Source: Clostridium bowmanii
Lineage (GTDB): Bacteria > Bacillota > Clostridia > Clostridiales > Clostridiaceae
Length of the DNA: 32,585 bases
Direction of reading: 5' to 3'
Assembly: GCF_018861315.1 (NCBI RefSeq)
Contig: NZ_JAHLDL010000044.1
Span: 1-32,585 of the forward strand
Positions 6,808-16,504 of the stretch are shown here, piece after piece. Below the pieces are notes generated by a model, which was given only the letters and a program-made list of their open reading frames with translations, was not told where the DNA came from and did no database searches. Both the position numbers and the translations under genes were made by a program. Numbering within the stretch: position 1 is the first letter of the stretch; each line of letters starts with the position of its first letter.

Positions 6808-7701
6808 TTAGATAACTTCTGATACTATAGTCTTATTTCTTCCATTTGTTTTTGCTTTATATAAGTTTTTGTCAGCATTTGATATTAGTTCTTGAATATT
6901 AACTTTATTATTTGTAAGCCCATCCACACCAAAACTTGAGGTTATTTTAACCTTTACATTATCATATTCAAAAATTGTGTCTTCCAATAGTTTCCTTATT
7001 TTTTCTGATATTTTATAAGCATTCTCTAAATCAGTATTATTTAAAACTATTAAAAACTCTTCGCCACCATATCTACCTACCCAATCCGAGTTTTTTCTAA
7101 TAGATGATTGAACAAGTTTAGCAAAATCCATTAGAACCTTGTCTCCGATTAAGTGTCCATAATTATCATTTACATCTTTAAAAAAATCTATATCAGCCAT
7201 GATTACCGATAGGGGGCATTGTTTTACAATGCTATTATTAATATCCACTGGTAGCCTTTCATTGATATATCTTCTATTATAAATTCCAGTTAATTCATCC
7301 TTTATTATTTTTTCATTCATTTCATTTAAAAAGTATTCCATAAAATTCTCGTTATTATTAGTTTTTGCTATTATTTTTCCATTTTGTGATATATCTTTAA
7401 GAATTTCAACAATATACTTATTATTTTCTAAAATTAATGGTGTAGCAATAACTAAAAAAACTTTCTCTTCATTATTCTCAATTTTTACAAAGGTGTCATT
7501 CTCTATATAGGCCATCATTGAAATGCAATTTTCACAAAATTCTTCTCTTTCCCAAAATCCATAACAAGTTCCTTCTAATTCCTCAACATGATCATCTTTT
7601 ATGATAATGGTCTTTTTCTTTATAGGATCTATAATCCTTAAAATGTCATACAAATTTATAAACACAGATAATCTTTCTTTAACTTGTTCTATTATATCCA
7701 T
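6808..7701 (-). CDS. Diguanylate cyclase with Cys-rich PAS-like N-terminus
   Basis: The protein is 297 residues. Residues 1-110 form a PAS-like sensor with a Cys cluster, C46-x9-C56-x2-C59, in CYGFWEREEFCENC, which could hold metal or sense redox. Residues about 130-290 are a GGDEF domain with KDELTGIYNRRYINERL at the start and the active-site loop GGEEF (212-216) intact, so synthesis of c-di-GMP from GTP is expected. The inhibitory-site Arg (RxxD) is replaced: K203-N-S-D206 precedes VGRYGGEEF. It is the first gene of the probable GGDEF-hemerythrin-spo0E transcription unit, separated from the upstream chemoreceptor gene by a terminator. AAGGGG lies upstream of ATG. Confidence 0.88.
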   Translation of the reverse strand: MDIIEQVKERLSVFINLYDILRIIDPIKKKTIIIKDDHVEELEGTCYGFWEREEFCENCISMMAYIENDTFVKIENNEEKVFLVIATPLILENNKYIVEILKDISQNGKIIAKTNNNENFMEYFLNEMNEKIIKDELTGIYNRRYINERLPVDINNSIVKQCPLSVIMADIDFFKDVNDNYGHLIGDKVLMDFAKLVQSSIRKNSDWVGRYGGEEFLIVLNNTDLENAYKISEKIRKLLEDTIFEYDNVKVKITSSFGVDGLTNNKVNIQELISNADKNLYKAKTNGRNKTIVSEVI

Positions 7702-7733
7702 TTTATAAGTACCCCTTTATATTTATTAAAATT

Positions 7734-7779
7734 AAAGCACATTCTAAATTTCTGCTTTATAAGTAGAATGTGCTTTTTA
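7734..7779 (-). terminator. Intrinsic terminator after the chemoreceptor gene
   Basis: AAAGCACATTCTA is inverted as TAGAATGTGCTTT around a 17-nt loop. T-runs exist on both sides, so it can act in both directions. It lies between the chemoreceptor stop and the GGDEF start on the minus strand. A diverged copy of its right half is seen at about 14011-14030. Confidence 0.75.
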
Positions 7780-7787
7780 TATAACTC

Positions 7788-9503
7788 TTATAAATTAAAT
7801 TTCTGAACTAATGTATTAAGTCTCTCTGCAATATTCGCTTGATTTTCAGCAGTAATTGAAACTTGTTCCATTGCTTCAGTTGTTTCACTAATACTTGATA
7901 ATATCTCCATTGACCTTGATGATGTATTTTGTGATGATGTGGCAATACTTTGGACTACTTTAGCAACTTCATCCATTGTCGCATTTAGTTCTTCTGTCAT
8001 TGCTGCCATATCCTCAGACATCTTACTTACAAATGATGCATCATTTTCATAACTATGCCCTGTTTCAACCAGTAACTCATAATCCTGCCTAACATCCTTG
8101 TCTACAAATTCTAATACATCTTGAGCATTTATAGACAGATATTCAAACGCTTTCTGTACTTTTGTTATTACGCCTTGTATATTTTTAACATTTTCTGAAG
8201 ATTGTTCTGCAAGTTTCTTTATTTCATCTGCAACTACTGCAAACCCTCTACCTTGCTCTCCTGCTCTTGCTGCTTCTATTGCTGCATTTAATGCTAATAA
8301 ATTTGTTTGATTTGAAATTTGAGCGATGGAGTCTGCCATTATAATAATTTCACTAACAACTTGTCCTTCTTTAATTGCATTTAGAATATTATTTTGTTTA
8401 GTTACATATAACTCTTCTGCTAATTTTTTTGAAGTAACTCCCTTTCCTCTTATAACTTCTGCCCTTGATTTTATTGATATTGATTCGCTACTACCCTCTG
8501 TTGCCTTATTTGATAGTTCATTAACCCCTGCATTGACCTCTTGCACTGAAGCAGAAATCTCCTCTGTTGTAGCACTTGTATCCTGAGTCTCTTTAACTAT
8601 TTCCCCAGTATTTTCATTTACAATTTCTAGTTTTGATGTTATTTCTTCTACAGTTGCAGATAATTCTTCACTTGACGCAGTTATTTCCTCAGAGTTCTGC
8701 ATAATTTCATTAACTAATACTCTTATATTATCTCTTGCAATATTCAATCCCTTAGCAAGTTGTCCTAGTTCGTCCTTGCTGTTCAAATCAATTCCTTTAG
8801 ATAAATCACCCTTTCCAAGTGCTTCTGCGAAAATCAAACCTTTTTTTATTGAATTTACCATATATATAGATAACACTAATCCTAATGCTATTGAAATTAA
8901 TAATCCTCCTATCATAAATGAATAAATCATTTTGCTGCTTGTATTATATATTTTCACATTTTCATTATTACTATCCTTTGCCATATCATTATTTCTTTTT
9001 ATAAGTTTATCTAGAGAAATAAACATTTCTTCACGTGCCTTTTGAACCTCTGGCCAATGTTTCTCTGCATCAACATAATTATTGTTTTTCACATAATTTA
9101 TAGATTGTTCTCTTATACCTCTGTATGTCTCTAATTGTTTCTTGAAAGTATTCCAAATTTCTCTACCCTCAGCAGATAGTGGAAGTTTATCATAATCATC
9201 CATAATTGCTGTATTTTCTTTTACATACTTATCAATATTATTTAGCCTCTTTTGTTTATCATTTTCATTTCCCCTTATAAACACTACCCCTTGTAATTCT
9301 GAACGAATATTCAGTAAACTTTCTTTTATTTCATGTAATTCTGATATACTATACATATTATAACCATACATTTTTTTACCACTTTCATTAATTTGTTTAG
9401 TAGAATAACCCCCTATAATTCCTACTAAACAAATGATTACAACAATAATTGAAAATGAGCCCATAAGTTTTGTTCTTGTTTTTAAATTTTTAAAAAAATT
9501 CAT
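7788..9503 (-). CDS. Methyl-accepting chemotaxis protein
   Basis: This transmembrane chemoreceptor has 571 residues. TM1 is at about 13-33 and a four-helix-bundle ligand domain at 35-190. TM2 is at 193-216 and a HAMP linker at about 217-265, followed by a long coiled-coil signalling domain. The hairpin tip contains [20 protein letters not shown] followed by RGFAVVADE, the conserved CheA/CheW contact region. Ligand-domain type is 4HB_MCP. GAGGGGTG lies about 6 nt upstream of ATG. It implies a motile host with CheA and CheW elsewhere. It is a single-gene unit with its own terminator. The C-terminal pentapeptide for CheR tethering is absent (it ends VQKFNL). Confidence 0.93.
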   Translation of the reverse strand: MNFFKNLKTRTKLMGSFSIIVVIICLVGIIGGYSTKQINESGKKMYGYNMYSISELHEIKESLLNIRSELQGVVFIRGNENDKQKRLNNIDKYVKENTAIMDDYDKLPLSAEGREIWNTFKKQLETYRGIREQSINYVKNNNYVDAEKHWPEVQKAREEMFISLDKLIKRNNDMAKDSNNENVKIYNTSSKMIYSFMIGGLLISIALGLVLSIYMVNSIKKGLIFAEALGKGDLSKGIDLNSKDELGQLAKGLNIARDNIRVLVNEIMQNSEEITASSEELSATVEEITSKLEIVNENTGEIVKETQDTSATTEEISASVQEVNAGVNELSNKATEGSSESISIKSRAEVIRGKGVTSKKLAEELYVTKQNNILNAIKEGQVVSEIIIMADSIAQISNQTNLLALNAAIEAARAGEQGRGFAVVADEIKKLAEQSSENVKNIQGVITKVQKAFEYLSINAQDVLEFVDKDVRQDYELLVETGHSYENDASFVSKMSEDMAAMTEELNATMDEVAKVVQSIATSSQNTSSRSMEILSSISETTEAMEQVSITAENQANIAERLNTLVQKFNL

Positions 9504-9638
9504 TTATTTCACCCCTCATATAAATTTTTATAGTATTTATTTTTTCTGTTTTTTTGCATTATATTATTCCATTATTAGACACTTATAGAAAAAAATCATT
9601 TTAGTTTAAAGGTGTTAACTTTTAAATTATTTTTTTAA

Positions 9639-9835
9639 CTACATTTCTATGATATTATAAAGTTGCTGAACATCAAAAGGTTTTGAGATATAATTATCCA
9701 TCCCTGCTTTTAAGCATTAATTAAGGAACTTAAAATTATGGGCAACATTACTCCCACCTATTCTTCCTCCTGCAAGTATTTTCTCATTGCTACTATTTGG
9801 TTCATCTCTTCTTTTTAATACTTCTAGCACTCAAT
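9639..9835 (-). pseudogene. Remnant of a response-regulator receiver C-terminus
   Basis: The minus-strand frame ends CLKAGMDNYISKPFDVQQLY followed by NIIEM and TAG (9639-9641). It closely matches [20 protein letters not shown] of the intact hybrid kinase just upstream. The upstream part of the same frame (VLEVLKRRDEPNSSNEKI and on) is interrupted by one TAA and does not match a receiver core after RRDE, so internal sequence has been lost or replaced. It is the leftover of a second hybrid kinase or response regulator. The rest of 9504-9888 holds only A/T-rich leader sequence. Confidence 0.65.
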
Positions 9836-9888
9836 GTCCCCCAAATGCATTAACTTACTTATTAAGTTAATTTAGTTGAACTTGCTTA

Positions 9889-11919
9889 CTATATATACTT
9901 TGTTATTACTTTATTTAATTCTTCCATATTAAATGGTTTTGAAATATGACTATCCATACCGTTTTCTATACATTCTCTCTTATCACTATCCAGGGCATAA
10001 GCAGTCATTGCAATAATCGGAATACGATTACCGCTGATTTTTTCTTTTTCCCTAATAACTTTAGTTGTTTCATATCCATTTAGTTCTGGCATTTGTATAT
10101 CCATAAGTATCAAATCTACACATTTATCTTCTAAAATTTCAATTGCTTTTCTACCATTAGTAGCACAAAGATAATTCATCCCTTTAATGTTTAAATATGA
10201 TTTAACTATTTGCATATTTATTTCATTATCTTCTACTATTAAAATTAATGGCTTTTTATTTTCCGCTTTTATTAATGAAGTGGTTTCATTTTCAGTTTTA
10301 AACTTATTTGAAATTATTGCATCTGTTTGTTGTAAATTAAATTCTGCCGTAAAATAAAATGTACTCCCTTCACCCTTTTTACTTTCAAACCATATTTCTC
10401 CATTCATTAGTTCTGTAATCTCTTTCGATATTGCAAGGCCTAATCCTATTCCACTAAATTGCTTTGTATAAGAAGAGTCTCCTTGGCAAAATGCTTCAAA
10501 TATTTTTTCTTTATATTCATCATCAATACCTACACCTGTATCTTCAACTGAAAATTGAATCTTTATTTTCAGAGCATTACTATAAATCTTTTTTGCACAT
10601 AGAATAATTTGTCCTTTATCTGTAAATTTAATTGCATTGTTAACCAAATTAATAATAATTTGATTTAGCCTAACCCTATCCCCAATAATATCTAAGTTCA
10701 TAAAGGGTTCAATATAGTGCATTATTTTTAAATCTTTTTTGTGTGCGACAAATTGAAGTTGATTTACTATTGTATCTAGTGTATCTTTTAAATTAAATGA
10801 GTCCGTAGATAGTTCTAACTTACCCGCTTCTATTTTAGCCATATCTAATACACTATTGACAATATCAAGTAGTAAATTTGTTGATGTTTTGAGCATGTTT
10901 AAATATTCATTCTGTACATTATTATTATTATTAGTATCTTCTAGCAAATAAATCATACCAATAATACCATTAAGCGGTGTTCTTATTTCATGACTCATGT
11001 TGGCTAAAAACTTGCTTTTTACTGAATTAGCCTCTTCTGCTTCTTCCTTTAAAACTTCCATTTCTCTATAATTGCTTCTGAGTTCTTCTTCCGTTGCAGT
11101 AAGTTCCTCATATATTGCTGATAACTCTTCATACTTTTCCTTTAGTTCTTTTTCTTTATTTACTCTTTCAGTGATATCTGTGCATATAACTGCAAATTTC
11201 TTATATTCAGGTGAATAAACATAAACTTGAAAGTATTTATTAAGTTCCCTTGAAAAATTCTCATAATACATTTCTTTACCATTTAGTGCAACTTGTCCAA
11301 ATTTTTCAATCCAATAGTTTTCAGTATTTGGCATTACTTCTTTAACATTTTTACCAACTATATCACGTTTTACTATGCCTAAAATTTTTTCAAAACTATC
11401 ATTAATGTCGATATATCTATAATCAATAGGTTCATTTTTTTCATTTAAAATTATCTCATGTAATGCCATACCCTGATTCATTTTAGAATATATTAGTCTA
11501 AATTTTTCTTCACTATCTTTAAGTTCTTTTTCTTGGTTCTTTCTTTGTGTTATATCTCTAATAACACTTATTACTATCTTGCTACCTTCAAAGTCTATAC
11601 CAACAGACTTTACTTCTACAGGAAACATACTTCCATCTTTCCTATAATGATATGTTTCAAAAACTACATTGTTTTTAAATGCTTCCCTTAGTTGTGTATT
11701 TATTATATCCCCTAATTTTACATTTCTAAGGTCACGTACATTTAAACTTAACAATTCTTCATATGTATATCCATAGAATTTAATTGCTTGGTTATTTGCA
11801 TTTAAAATATAGCCTTCCTGTGATATAAGTAAAATTATATCCTGGACATTATCAAATATACTTTTATAAACATCTAAACTATTATATAAATTAAGTTTAT
11901 TCTTATTTTCTTTAATCAA
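9889..11919 (-). CDS. PAS-PAS hybrid histidine kinase with receiver domain
   Basis: This soluble kinase has 676 residues and no TM segment. It has PAS1 at about 15-130 and PAS2 at about 135-255, then a coiled coil at 255-300 (repeated YEELxAxxEEL). HisKA follows with phospho-acceptor H310 in [19 protein letters not shown]. The HATPase has the N box [11 protein letters not shown]1 as EDTGVGID and G2 as GIGLGLAIS. The C-terminal receiver (about 550-676) has phospho-acceptor D607 (LILMDIQMP) and K661 in ISKPF. All catalytic residues are present. It starts at TTG with AAGGGGG upstream, 11 nt after the PAS-GGDEF-EAL stop, so the two form an operon. No output domain is fused, so phosphate is probably relayed onward. 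Confidence 0.92.
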   Translation of the reverse strand: MIKENKNKLNLYNSLDVYKSIFDNVQDIILLISQEGYILNANNQAIKFYGYTYEELLSLNVRDLRNVKLGDIINTQLREAFKNNVVFETYHYRKDGSMFPVEVKSVGIDFEGSKIVISVIRDITQRKNQEKELKDSEEKFRLIYSKMNQGMALHEIILNEKNEPIDYRYIDINDSFEKILGIVKRDIVGKNVKEVMPNTENYWIEKFGQVALNGKEMYYENFSRELNKYFQVYVYSPEYKKFAVICTDITERVNKEKELKEKYEELSAIYEELTATEEELRSNYREMEVLKEEAEEANSVKSKFLANMSHEIRTPLNGIIGMIYLLEDTNNNNNVQNEYLNMLKTSTNLLLDIVNSVLDMAKIEAGKLELSTDSFNLKDTLDTIVNQLQFVAHKKDLKIMHYIEPFMNLDIIGDRVRLNQIIINLVNNAIKFTDKGQIILCAKKIYSNALKIKIQFSVEDTGVGIDDEYKEKIFEAFCQGDSSYTKQFSGIGLGLAISKEITELMNGEIWFESKKGEGSTFYFTAEFNLQQTDAIISNKFKTENETTSLIKAENKKPLILIVEDNEINMQIVKSYLNIKGMNYLCATNGRKAIEILEDKCVDLILMDIQMPELNGYETTKVIREKEKISGNRIPIIAMTAYALDSDKRECIENGMDSHISKPFNMEELNKVITKYI

Positions 11920-11930
11920 CCTCTACCCCC

Positions 11931-13751
11931 TTATATGAATTTATTCTCAATCAATATCATTTTTTCTATTTCTTTTGGTGGAACTGGCCTACTGAAATAA
12001 TACCCCTGAATAATATCTGATTTCATATTTTTCATTAAGTCATACTGCTCTTTTGTCTCTACGCCCTCTACTATAACATTCAAATTCATGTTATGTGCTA
12101 ATTGTATTATTCCTTTAGCCATTTCTTCATCTTTTTTATTAATTGTTATATTATCAACAAAAGACTTATCTATTTTTAAATTATCTATAGGTAAAGTCTT
12201 TAAATACTTTAGAGAGGAATATCCTGTTCCAAAATCATCTAAGGCAATACTAAATCCACTACTTTTCAATTCATTTAATATATCAATGCCCTTATCTATA
12301 TTATTCATTAGAGACGTCTCCGTTATTTCAAATTCTATAAGCCTTGAATCAACATCATTTAAAGATACGATTTGCTTAATTTTTTCTACAAATCTTTCAT
12401 CTTGCAATTGTACTGTAGATACATTAATAGAAACTTTCATTAGAATTTTACAATTTAATTCCCACAATTTGATTTGTTTACAAACATTTTTTATGACCCA
12501 TTCACCAATGTTATTAATAAGGCCTGTTTCCTCTGCAATTGGAATAAATTCATATGGTGAAACACTACCACTCTCCTTACTATTCCATCTTAACAATGCT
12601 TCTACCCCTACTATTGTCTTTTTATTACTATCTACTTGAGGCTGGTAATATATTTCTAATTCATGCTCATTTATCGCTTGTCTAAGATTTTTTTCAATTT
12701 CACTTTTTCTCTTTAATTCATTACTTATTTTTTCATCAAAGAAACAATATTTGTTTTTGCCATTGTCCTTAGCCTTATACATTGCAGCATCAGCATTTAT
12801 TAATAACTTATTAATATCATCACTATCCCTCGGAAAAATTGTTATTCCCATACTTGCTGAGGTATGAACATTTCTCTCACCTATTTCAAAAGTTTTTTTG
12901 AACATGTCAATTAATATATCACATTTTAAAATAACGTCTTCTTTACTTTTTATATCATTCATTATGATTAGAAATTCATCCCCACCGAATCTTCCTACTG
13001 TATCTTTTTCATCAAAAGAAATCTTTAATATTTCCGCAATAATTTTTAATAACTGGTCTCCATAGTGATGTCCTGATGTATCATTAATCTTTTTAAAATC
13101 ATCCAAATCCAAAAATATTATTGCTCCTTGTTTTTTGTTATGTTTAAACTCTTTTATTCTATTCGTTATTATATCCATAACTAATATTTTATTAGGCAAA
13201 TTTGTTAATGCGTCATAATATGCTTTATGCTTTATTTCTTCTTCAATTTCCTTTCTATAAGTAATATCAGTTATGGATCCTGCCAATCTTATTATTTTAT
13301 TTTCTTCATTTTGCAATCCCTTCGCTCTTACAAATAGCCATTTATAATTATCATTCTTTGTTCTAATTCTAAATTCAGTTTGGTAACAAGTTACTTTACC
13401 ATCATTATAATTGTTGAAATTATTACATACATTGCTTATGTCATCCTCATGTATTAAACCTTTTATAAAACCTATAAAGTCCATATCTTTATTTATAATA
13501 TAACCCGTGATGCTTGTCCATTTTTCAGAAACAAATACATTATTATTTTCCAAATCCCATTCCCATAGAGCATCATTTGATCCATCAATAGTCAACATAT
13601 ATCTCTTTTCTTTTTCAATGGATTCTTTTTTAATCAATATTAATTCTTCTGTATTTTCATTCTTTTTTATTATTAATAAATAAATTTTTAACATCATTAG
13701 TATAAATAGAATAAATATAATTAATAATTCTATTTTGTATATCACTTTCAA
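11931..13751 (-). CDS. Membrane PAS-GGDEF-EAL c-di-GMP protein
   Basis: The protein is 606 residues: one N-terminal TM helix (8-28), PAS at about 50-165, GGDEF at 175-335 and EAL at 350-600. The cyclase loop is intact (RFGGDEF, GGDEF at 256-260). The EAL residues are all present: EALLR (384-388), N443, ITETSLM with E478, DDFGTG (505-510), EGVET (562-566) and QGYYFSRP. Both synthesis and hydrolysis of c-di-GMP are therefore possible, with PAS probably choosing between them. The usual RxxD inhibitory site is absent. It starts at TTG with GGGGTG about 4 nt upstream and heads an operon with the hybrid kinase. Confidence 0.92.
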   Translation of the reverse strand: MKVIYKIELLIIFILFILMMLKIYLLIIKKNENTEELILIKKESIEKEKRYMLTIDGSNDALWEWDLENNNVFVSEKWTSITGYIINKDMDFIGFIKGLIHEDDISNVCNNFNNYNDGKVTCYQTEFRIRTKNDNYKWLFVRAKGLQNEENKIIRLAGSITDITYRKEIEEEIKHKAYYDALTNLPNKILVMDIITNRIKEFKHNKKQGAIIFLDLDDFKKINDTSGHHYGDQLLKIIAEILKISFDEKDTVGRFGGDEFLIIMNDIKSKEDVILKCDILIDMFKKTFEIGERNVHTSASMGITIFPRDSDDINKLLINADAAMYKAKDNGKNKYCFFDEKISNELKRKSEIEKNLRQAINEHELEIYYQPQVDSNKKTIVGVEALLRWNSKESGSVSPYEFIPIAEETGLINNIGEWVIKNVCKQIKLWELNCKILMKVSINVSTVQLQDERFVEKIKQIVSLNDVDSRLIEFEITETSLMNNIDKGIDILNELKSSGFSIALDDFGTGYSSLKYLKTLPIDNLKIDKSFVDNITINKKDEEMAKGIIQLAHNMNLNVIVEGVETKEQYDLMKNMKSDIIQGYYFSRPVPPKEIEKMILIENKFI

Positions 13752-13781
13752 TTTTCACCCCACATCTATAATTTTTATATT

Positions 13782-14007
13782 CTAATATACGTCATTATGC
13801 TTCATATAATCAACTATAAGTCCATCTAATTCTTCATAAATTCCAGTTAATTCATCCTTTAATATTTTTTTATACATTTCACTTAGCATATGTTCAATGA
13901 AATTCTTACTAATATTAGTTTTAGTCTGTACTTGGCTATTTTGTTAAATATTCTTGAGTATCTCTACAATGTATTTATTGTTATCCACTCTTAATGGTGA
14001 TGATTTA
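13782..14007 (-). pseudogene. Chimeric remnant: GGDEF-gene linker joined to a Spo0E C-terminus
   Basis: The minus-strand frame reads NNKYIVEILKNI, a TAA stop, QNSQVQTKTNISKNFIEHML and then KDELTGIY. This parallels residues 94-141 of the Cys-rich GGDEF protein at 6808-7701. Immediately after KDELTGIY it continues EELDGLIVDYMKHNDVY and stops, which matches the Spo0E C-terminus SEYLDKLIVEYMK at 6126-6308. A second ggdef-hemerythrin-spo0E cluster therefore once stood here and collapsed by deletion from within the GGDEF coding sequence into spo0E. Confidence 0.75.
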
Positions 14008-14067
14008 TAATTAGAATGTGACTTTTTATGTTACTTTTATAAATTACATTTTTCTTTTAATGCAGTT

Positions 14068-14760
14068 TTAACATTCCTCTTCATAAAAACAGTAATCATT
14101 TTTCCCACGTTTCTTTACCGTATACATACCCAAATCACTTCTATTAATTAATATTTGAGAATTATCTCCATGTTCTGGGAACATACTTATCCCAATACTA
14201 GCACCTATATTACAATTACATTGATTAATCCTTATTGTTTCACTTAACAATCTTACTATTCTTTTAGAAATTTTAGTTACATCGTCTTTGCTTATGTTAT
14301 AAAGGAATATAATAAATTCATCTCCCCCAAACCTACTTGCCAAATCTACTTCTCTTATATTATCAGTTAAGATCTTTGATATACTTTTTAATAGTTTATC
14401 TCCAACATCATGACCGTATGTATCGTTAACTGCTTTAAACCCATCTAGGTCAATAAACAATATACTACATGTCTTTTTATTTACTTTTGCCTTTTCAATA
14501 AAAATATCTAAAAAATTAATAAAGTATGTTTTGTTAAATAGTCCTGTTAAATTATCATGATTTGCTAAGTAATCCAAATTAGTTACTTCTTTTTCCAAGT
14601 TTTCTTTTTTATTTACTATCTCTTCAATATATTCAGTAACTTCATTCCAAACATTAAAATATTGATGATTCTTATTTTTTAGACTTAAAAATATGCCACA
14701 TCCTATAATAATAAAACTAAATAGATATAAATTATACCTATAAAAAATAAATATTGTTAT
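14068..14760 (-). CDS. GGDEF diguanylate cyclase with N-terminal TM, 5' end damaged
   Basis: The frame is open from a TAA at 14761-14763 to the stop at 14068 (230 codons) but contains no ATG before the domain. A TTG at 14598 gives 176 residues, without a good ribosome binding site. Upstream of that TTG the frame encodes a TM helix (NLYLFSFIIIGCGIFL) and a coiled coil leading into ANHDNLTGLFNKTYF, so the true protein began further upstream. The GGDEF loop (RFGGDEF) and the RxxD inhibitory site (REVD) are intact. The gene may start at a rare codon or be 5'-truncated and silent. Its C-terminal neighbour is the chimeric remnant at 13782-14007. Confidence 0.65.
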   Translation of the reverse strand: MTIFIFYRYNLYLFSFIIIGCGIFLSLKNKNHQYFNVWNEVTEYIEEIVNKKENLEKEVTNLDYLANHDNLTGLFNKTYFINFLDIFIEKAKVNKKTCSILFIDLDGFKAVNDTYGHDVGDKLLKSISKILTDNIREVDLASRFGGDEFIIFLYNISKDDVTKISKRIVRLLSETIRINQCNCNIGASIGISMFPEHGDNSQILINRSDLGMYTVKKRGKNDYCFYEEEC

Positions 14761-14951
14761 TTAACTAATTATACATCTATCCAATTTTTCTATATTATTA
14801 CTTTAAACCTATATTTAAATCATATTTTCAAATTCGCTTAAATAAGACATCTGTATAACGTTAGTTATATAGATCGCAATGATATTACTATTAATTTCTG
14901 AATTTTCTCAAATGTTTTGTCTTAATAAACATTAACTTAATGATCCTTGTG

Positions 14952-15551
14952 CTATTGTTTTTTTAATTTTTTATACTTTTTACAATTTACAAAAGAATTC
15001 CATGCCTCTTCTAATGTATCGTAAAAGTTATAGTCTTCAAAAAAAACAATAGCAATCATTTTATCAAAAACAAATTTTCTATACAAGTTCAGACATCTAT
15101 CTAAACTATCCTTGTCCAACATTCCCTCTTCTATTCCCTGCATCATAACTTTTATAATGACACTGTCTACTCTCTCATTGTATAATAGTTTTTTTCTTTC
15201 TATTTCACCCTCTATTTCTTTCGGTGGAAATAACTTATATCTTAAATGAAATTTAAAATCATCTTTATTATCAGTGGCAAACTGGATGTCTTGTTTAAAG
15301 AGCATAAATAACTTACTTTCAGCACTGATATTTTCATTGATTATCTTTTGATTTTCATAGTTGTCTAAATATTTTAACCAACATTCATCATATACTGTAT
15401 AAAACAGATTCTCTTTAGATTGAAAATGATAATATAAGGTTGGCATTTTCACTCCAACTTCTTTACATATTTCTCTTATATTAGTCGCCTCATATCCCTT
15501 CTCAATAAAAAGTCTATATGATACTCTCAATATTTCCTTTGCAGTATACAA
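14952..15551 (-). CDS. TetR/AcrR-family transcriptional regulator
   Basis: The protein is 199 residues, the usual TetR length. The N-terminal HTH is clear: A-x-x-L-F-x-E-K-G-Y-x-x-T-x-I (residues 12-24), then EICKEVGVKMPTLYYHFQSK with the recognition helix TLYYHF. The C-terminal ligand and dimer region is helical and specific to this protein. It starts at TTG with GAGGTGATG just upstream. A consensus promoter lies 60-90 nt upstream. No divergent target gene is present; the next 2.5 kb are non-coding, so its regulon cannot be inferred here. Confidence 0.87.
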   Translation of the reverse strand: MYTAKEILRVSYRLFIEKGYEATNIREICKEVGVKMPTLYYHFQSKENLFYTVYDECWLKYLDNYENQKIINENISAESKLFMLFKQDIQFATDNKDDFKFHLRYKLFPPKEIEGEIERKKLLYNERVDSVIIKVMMQGIEEGMLDKDSLDRCLNLYRKFVFDKMIAIVFFEDYNFYDTLEEAWNSFVNCKKYKKLKKQ

Positions 15552-15608
15552 CTTACATCACCTCTAACTTAACCTTATATATAACTACCATCATATATAT
15601 TTTATATA

Positions 15609-15637
15609 ATTATACATTCTCTCCTTTATTTTTTCAA
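15609..15637 (-). promoter_or_regulatory. Promoter of the tetR gene
   Basis: On the minus strand, TTGAAA (15632-15637), a 17-nt spacer and TATAAT (15609-15614) form a near-perfect sigma-A promoter about 60 nt upstream of the TTG start. Confidence 0.65.
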
Positions 15638-15703
15638 TATATTTCATTTTTTTACATTATTTTTTGTTCGACAAATAGTGACCTACTTCTTGTATGCCAT
15701 TTA

Positions 15704-15733
15704 ACCTTATACTACAAGGTATGTTATTACCTT
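15704..15733. promoter_or_regulatory. Overlapping palindromes, putative TetR operator
   Basis: ACCTT-N7-AAGGT (15704-15720) shares its right arm with AAGGTA-N6-TACCTT (15716-15733). Such interleaved arms are common for TetR-family sites. It lies about 70 nt upstream of the tetR promoter -35, where a divergent promoter would be expected. 15740-16110 holds no gene that I can support. Confidence 0.45.
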
Positions 15734-16111
15734 AAATCTACCAATAGCCTCTTTTCTTTTGTAGTATTACTATTTAAATTACTTTTAGATTCATATTGGA
15801 TTATTACTTATGTAAAATCTTATTTCTACTTAGTATTCTAATTACCCCTTACACTTCTGACCTGTTAATGGATAATTCATTGTAGATTCTAAAGCGTTTA
15901 AAAGCCACTATAGCGATTTTGAGAGCAATTTGTGGAACTGATTATATATGTGAATTTAAATGATGACTTAGCAAAGATAGATTTGTTATTTGATTATGTT
16001 CATATTCCTGTATAAAAAGGCCTAATGATTTCATTTTTTAATGCCCTTATTCTATTTTTTTATGGTGTTTTTTCTATTTTCGTTTTTTCTTTAATTTAGT
16101 TCGTAAATTAA

Positions 16112-16161
16112 AAAAAGCCAGGTACATCTAATCAATTTCTGATTAATAATTCCTGACTTTT
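16112..16161. repeat. AAAGCCAGG hairpin, copy 2
   Basis: AAAGCCAGG pairs with CCTGACTTT, and an inner AATCA pairs with TGATT. A-runs on the left and T-runs on the right let it act as a bidirectional terminator. The core AATCAATTTCTGAT is shared with the copy at 19195-19245. Confidence 0.6.
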
Positions 16162-16340
16162 CATATATTATTTTTATTTTTAAAGCCTATTTAACTAATT
16201 CTGAAATTTATTAGTGCAACTGTAGTCTCAATAGGATATTTCAGGAATCATATTCCATGACTTTCAATTTCAATATTCATTTCAATTATCAATGAACAAT
16301 TTTTTACCCTTATATTATTGAATATAACACATAAATTAAC

Positions 16341-16504
16341 GTTTTCTATTTTTTTAAGACCTGACAGTTAGGGATTGTGGCTGCAAAAAAGAAAGACTGT
16401 GCAACTCGTGAAAGAAAAACTTTCACTGCTTGTACAGTCTTGACTAAACTTTATTGTTTTTAACCAAACTTGTTTTATTTTGACTAGACTTTATTGTTTG
16501 TGGA
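16341..16504. repeat. 164-bp direct repeat, copy A
   Basis: It runs from GTTTTCTATTTTTTTAAGAC to TTGTTTGTGGA and is identical to 16895-17058 except for three bases. It holds a nested hairpin (GACTGT...ACAGTC with inner GTGAAAG/CTTTCAC) followed by two ACTTTATTG motifs. On the minus strand the hairpin ends in a T-run, resembling a terminator. Confidence 0.85.

Noticed and set aside
15518-15841. 107-codon plus-strand ORF
   Set aside because: It overlaps the tetR start and promoter on the other strand, and its Tyr/Phe/Ile/Leu-rich content is just AT-rich DNA.
15930-16014. Short plus-strand frame EQFVELIIYVNLNDDLAKID and on, to a stop
   Set aside because: It looks protein-like but is only about 30 codons, is preceded by a stop and has no match that I recognise; too short to call a remnant.
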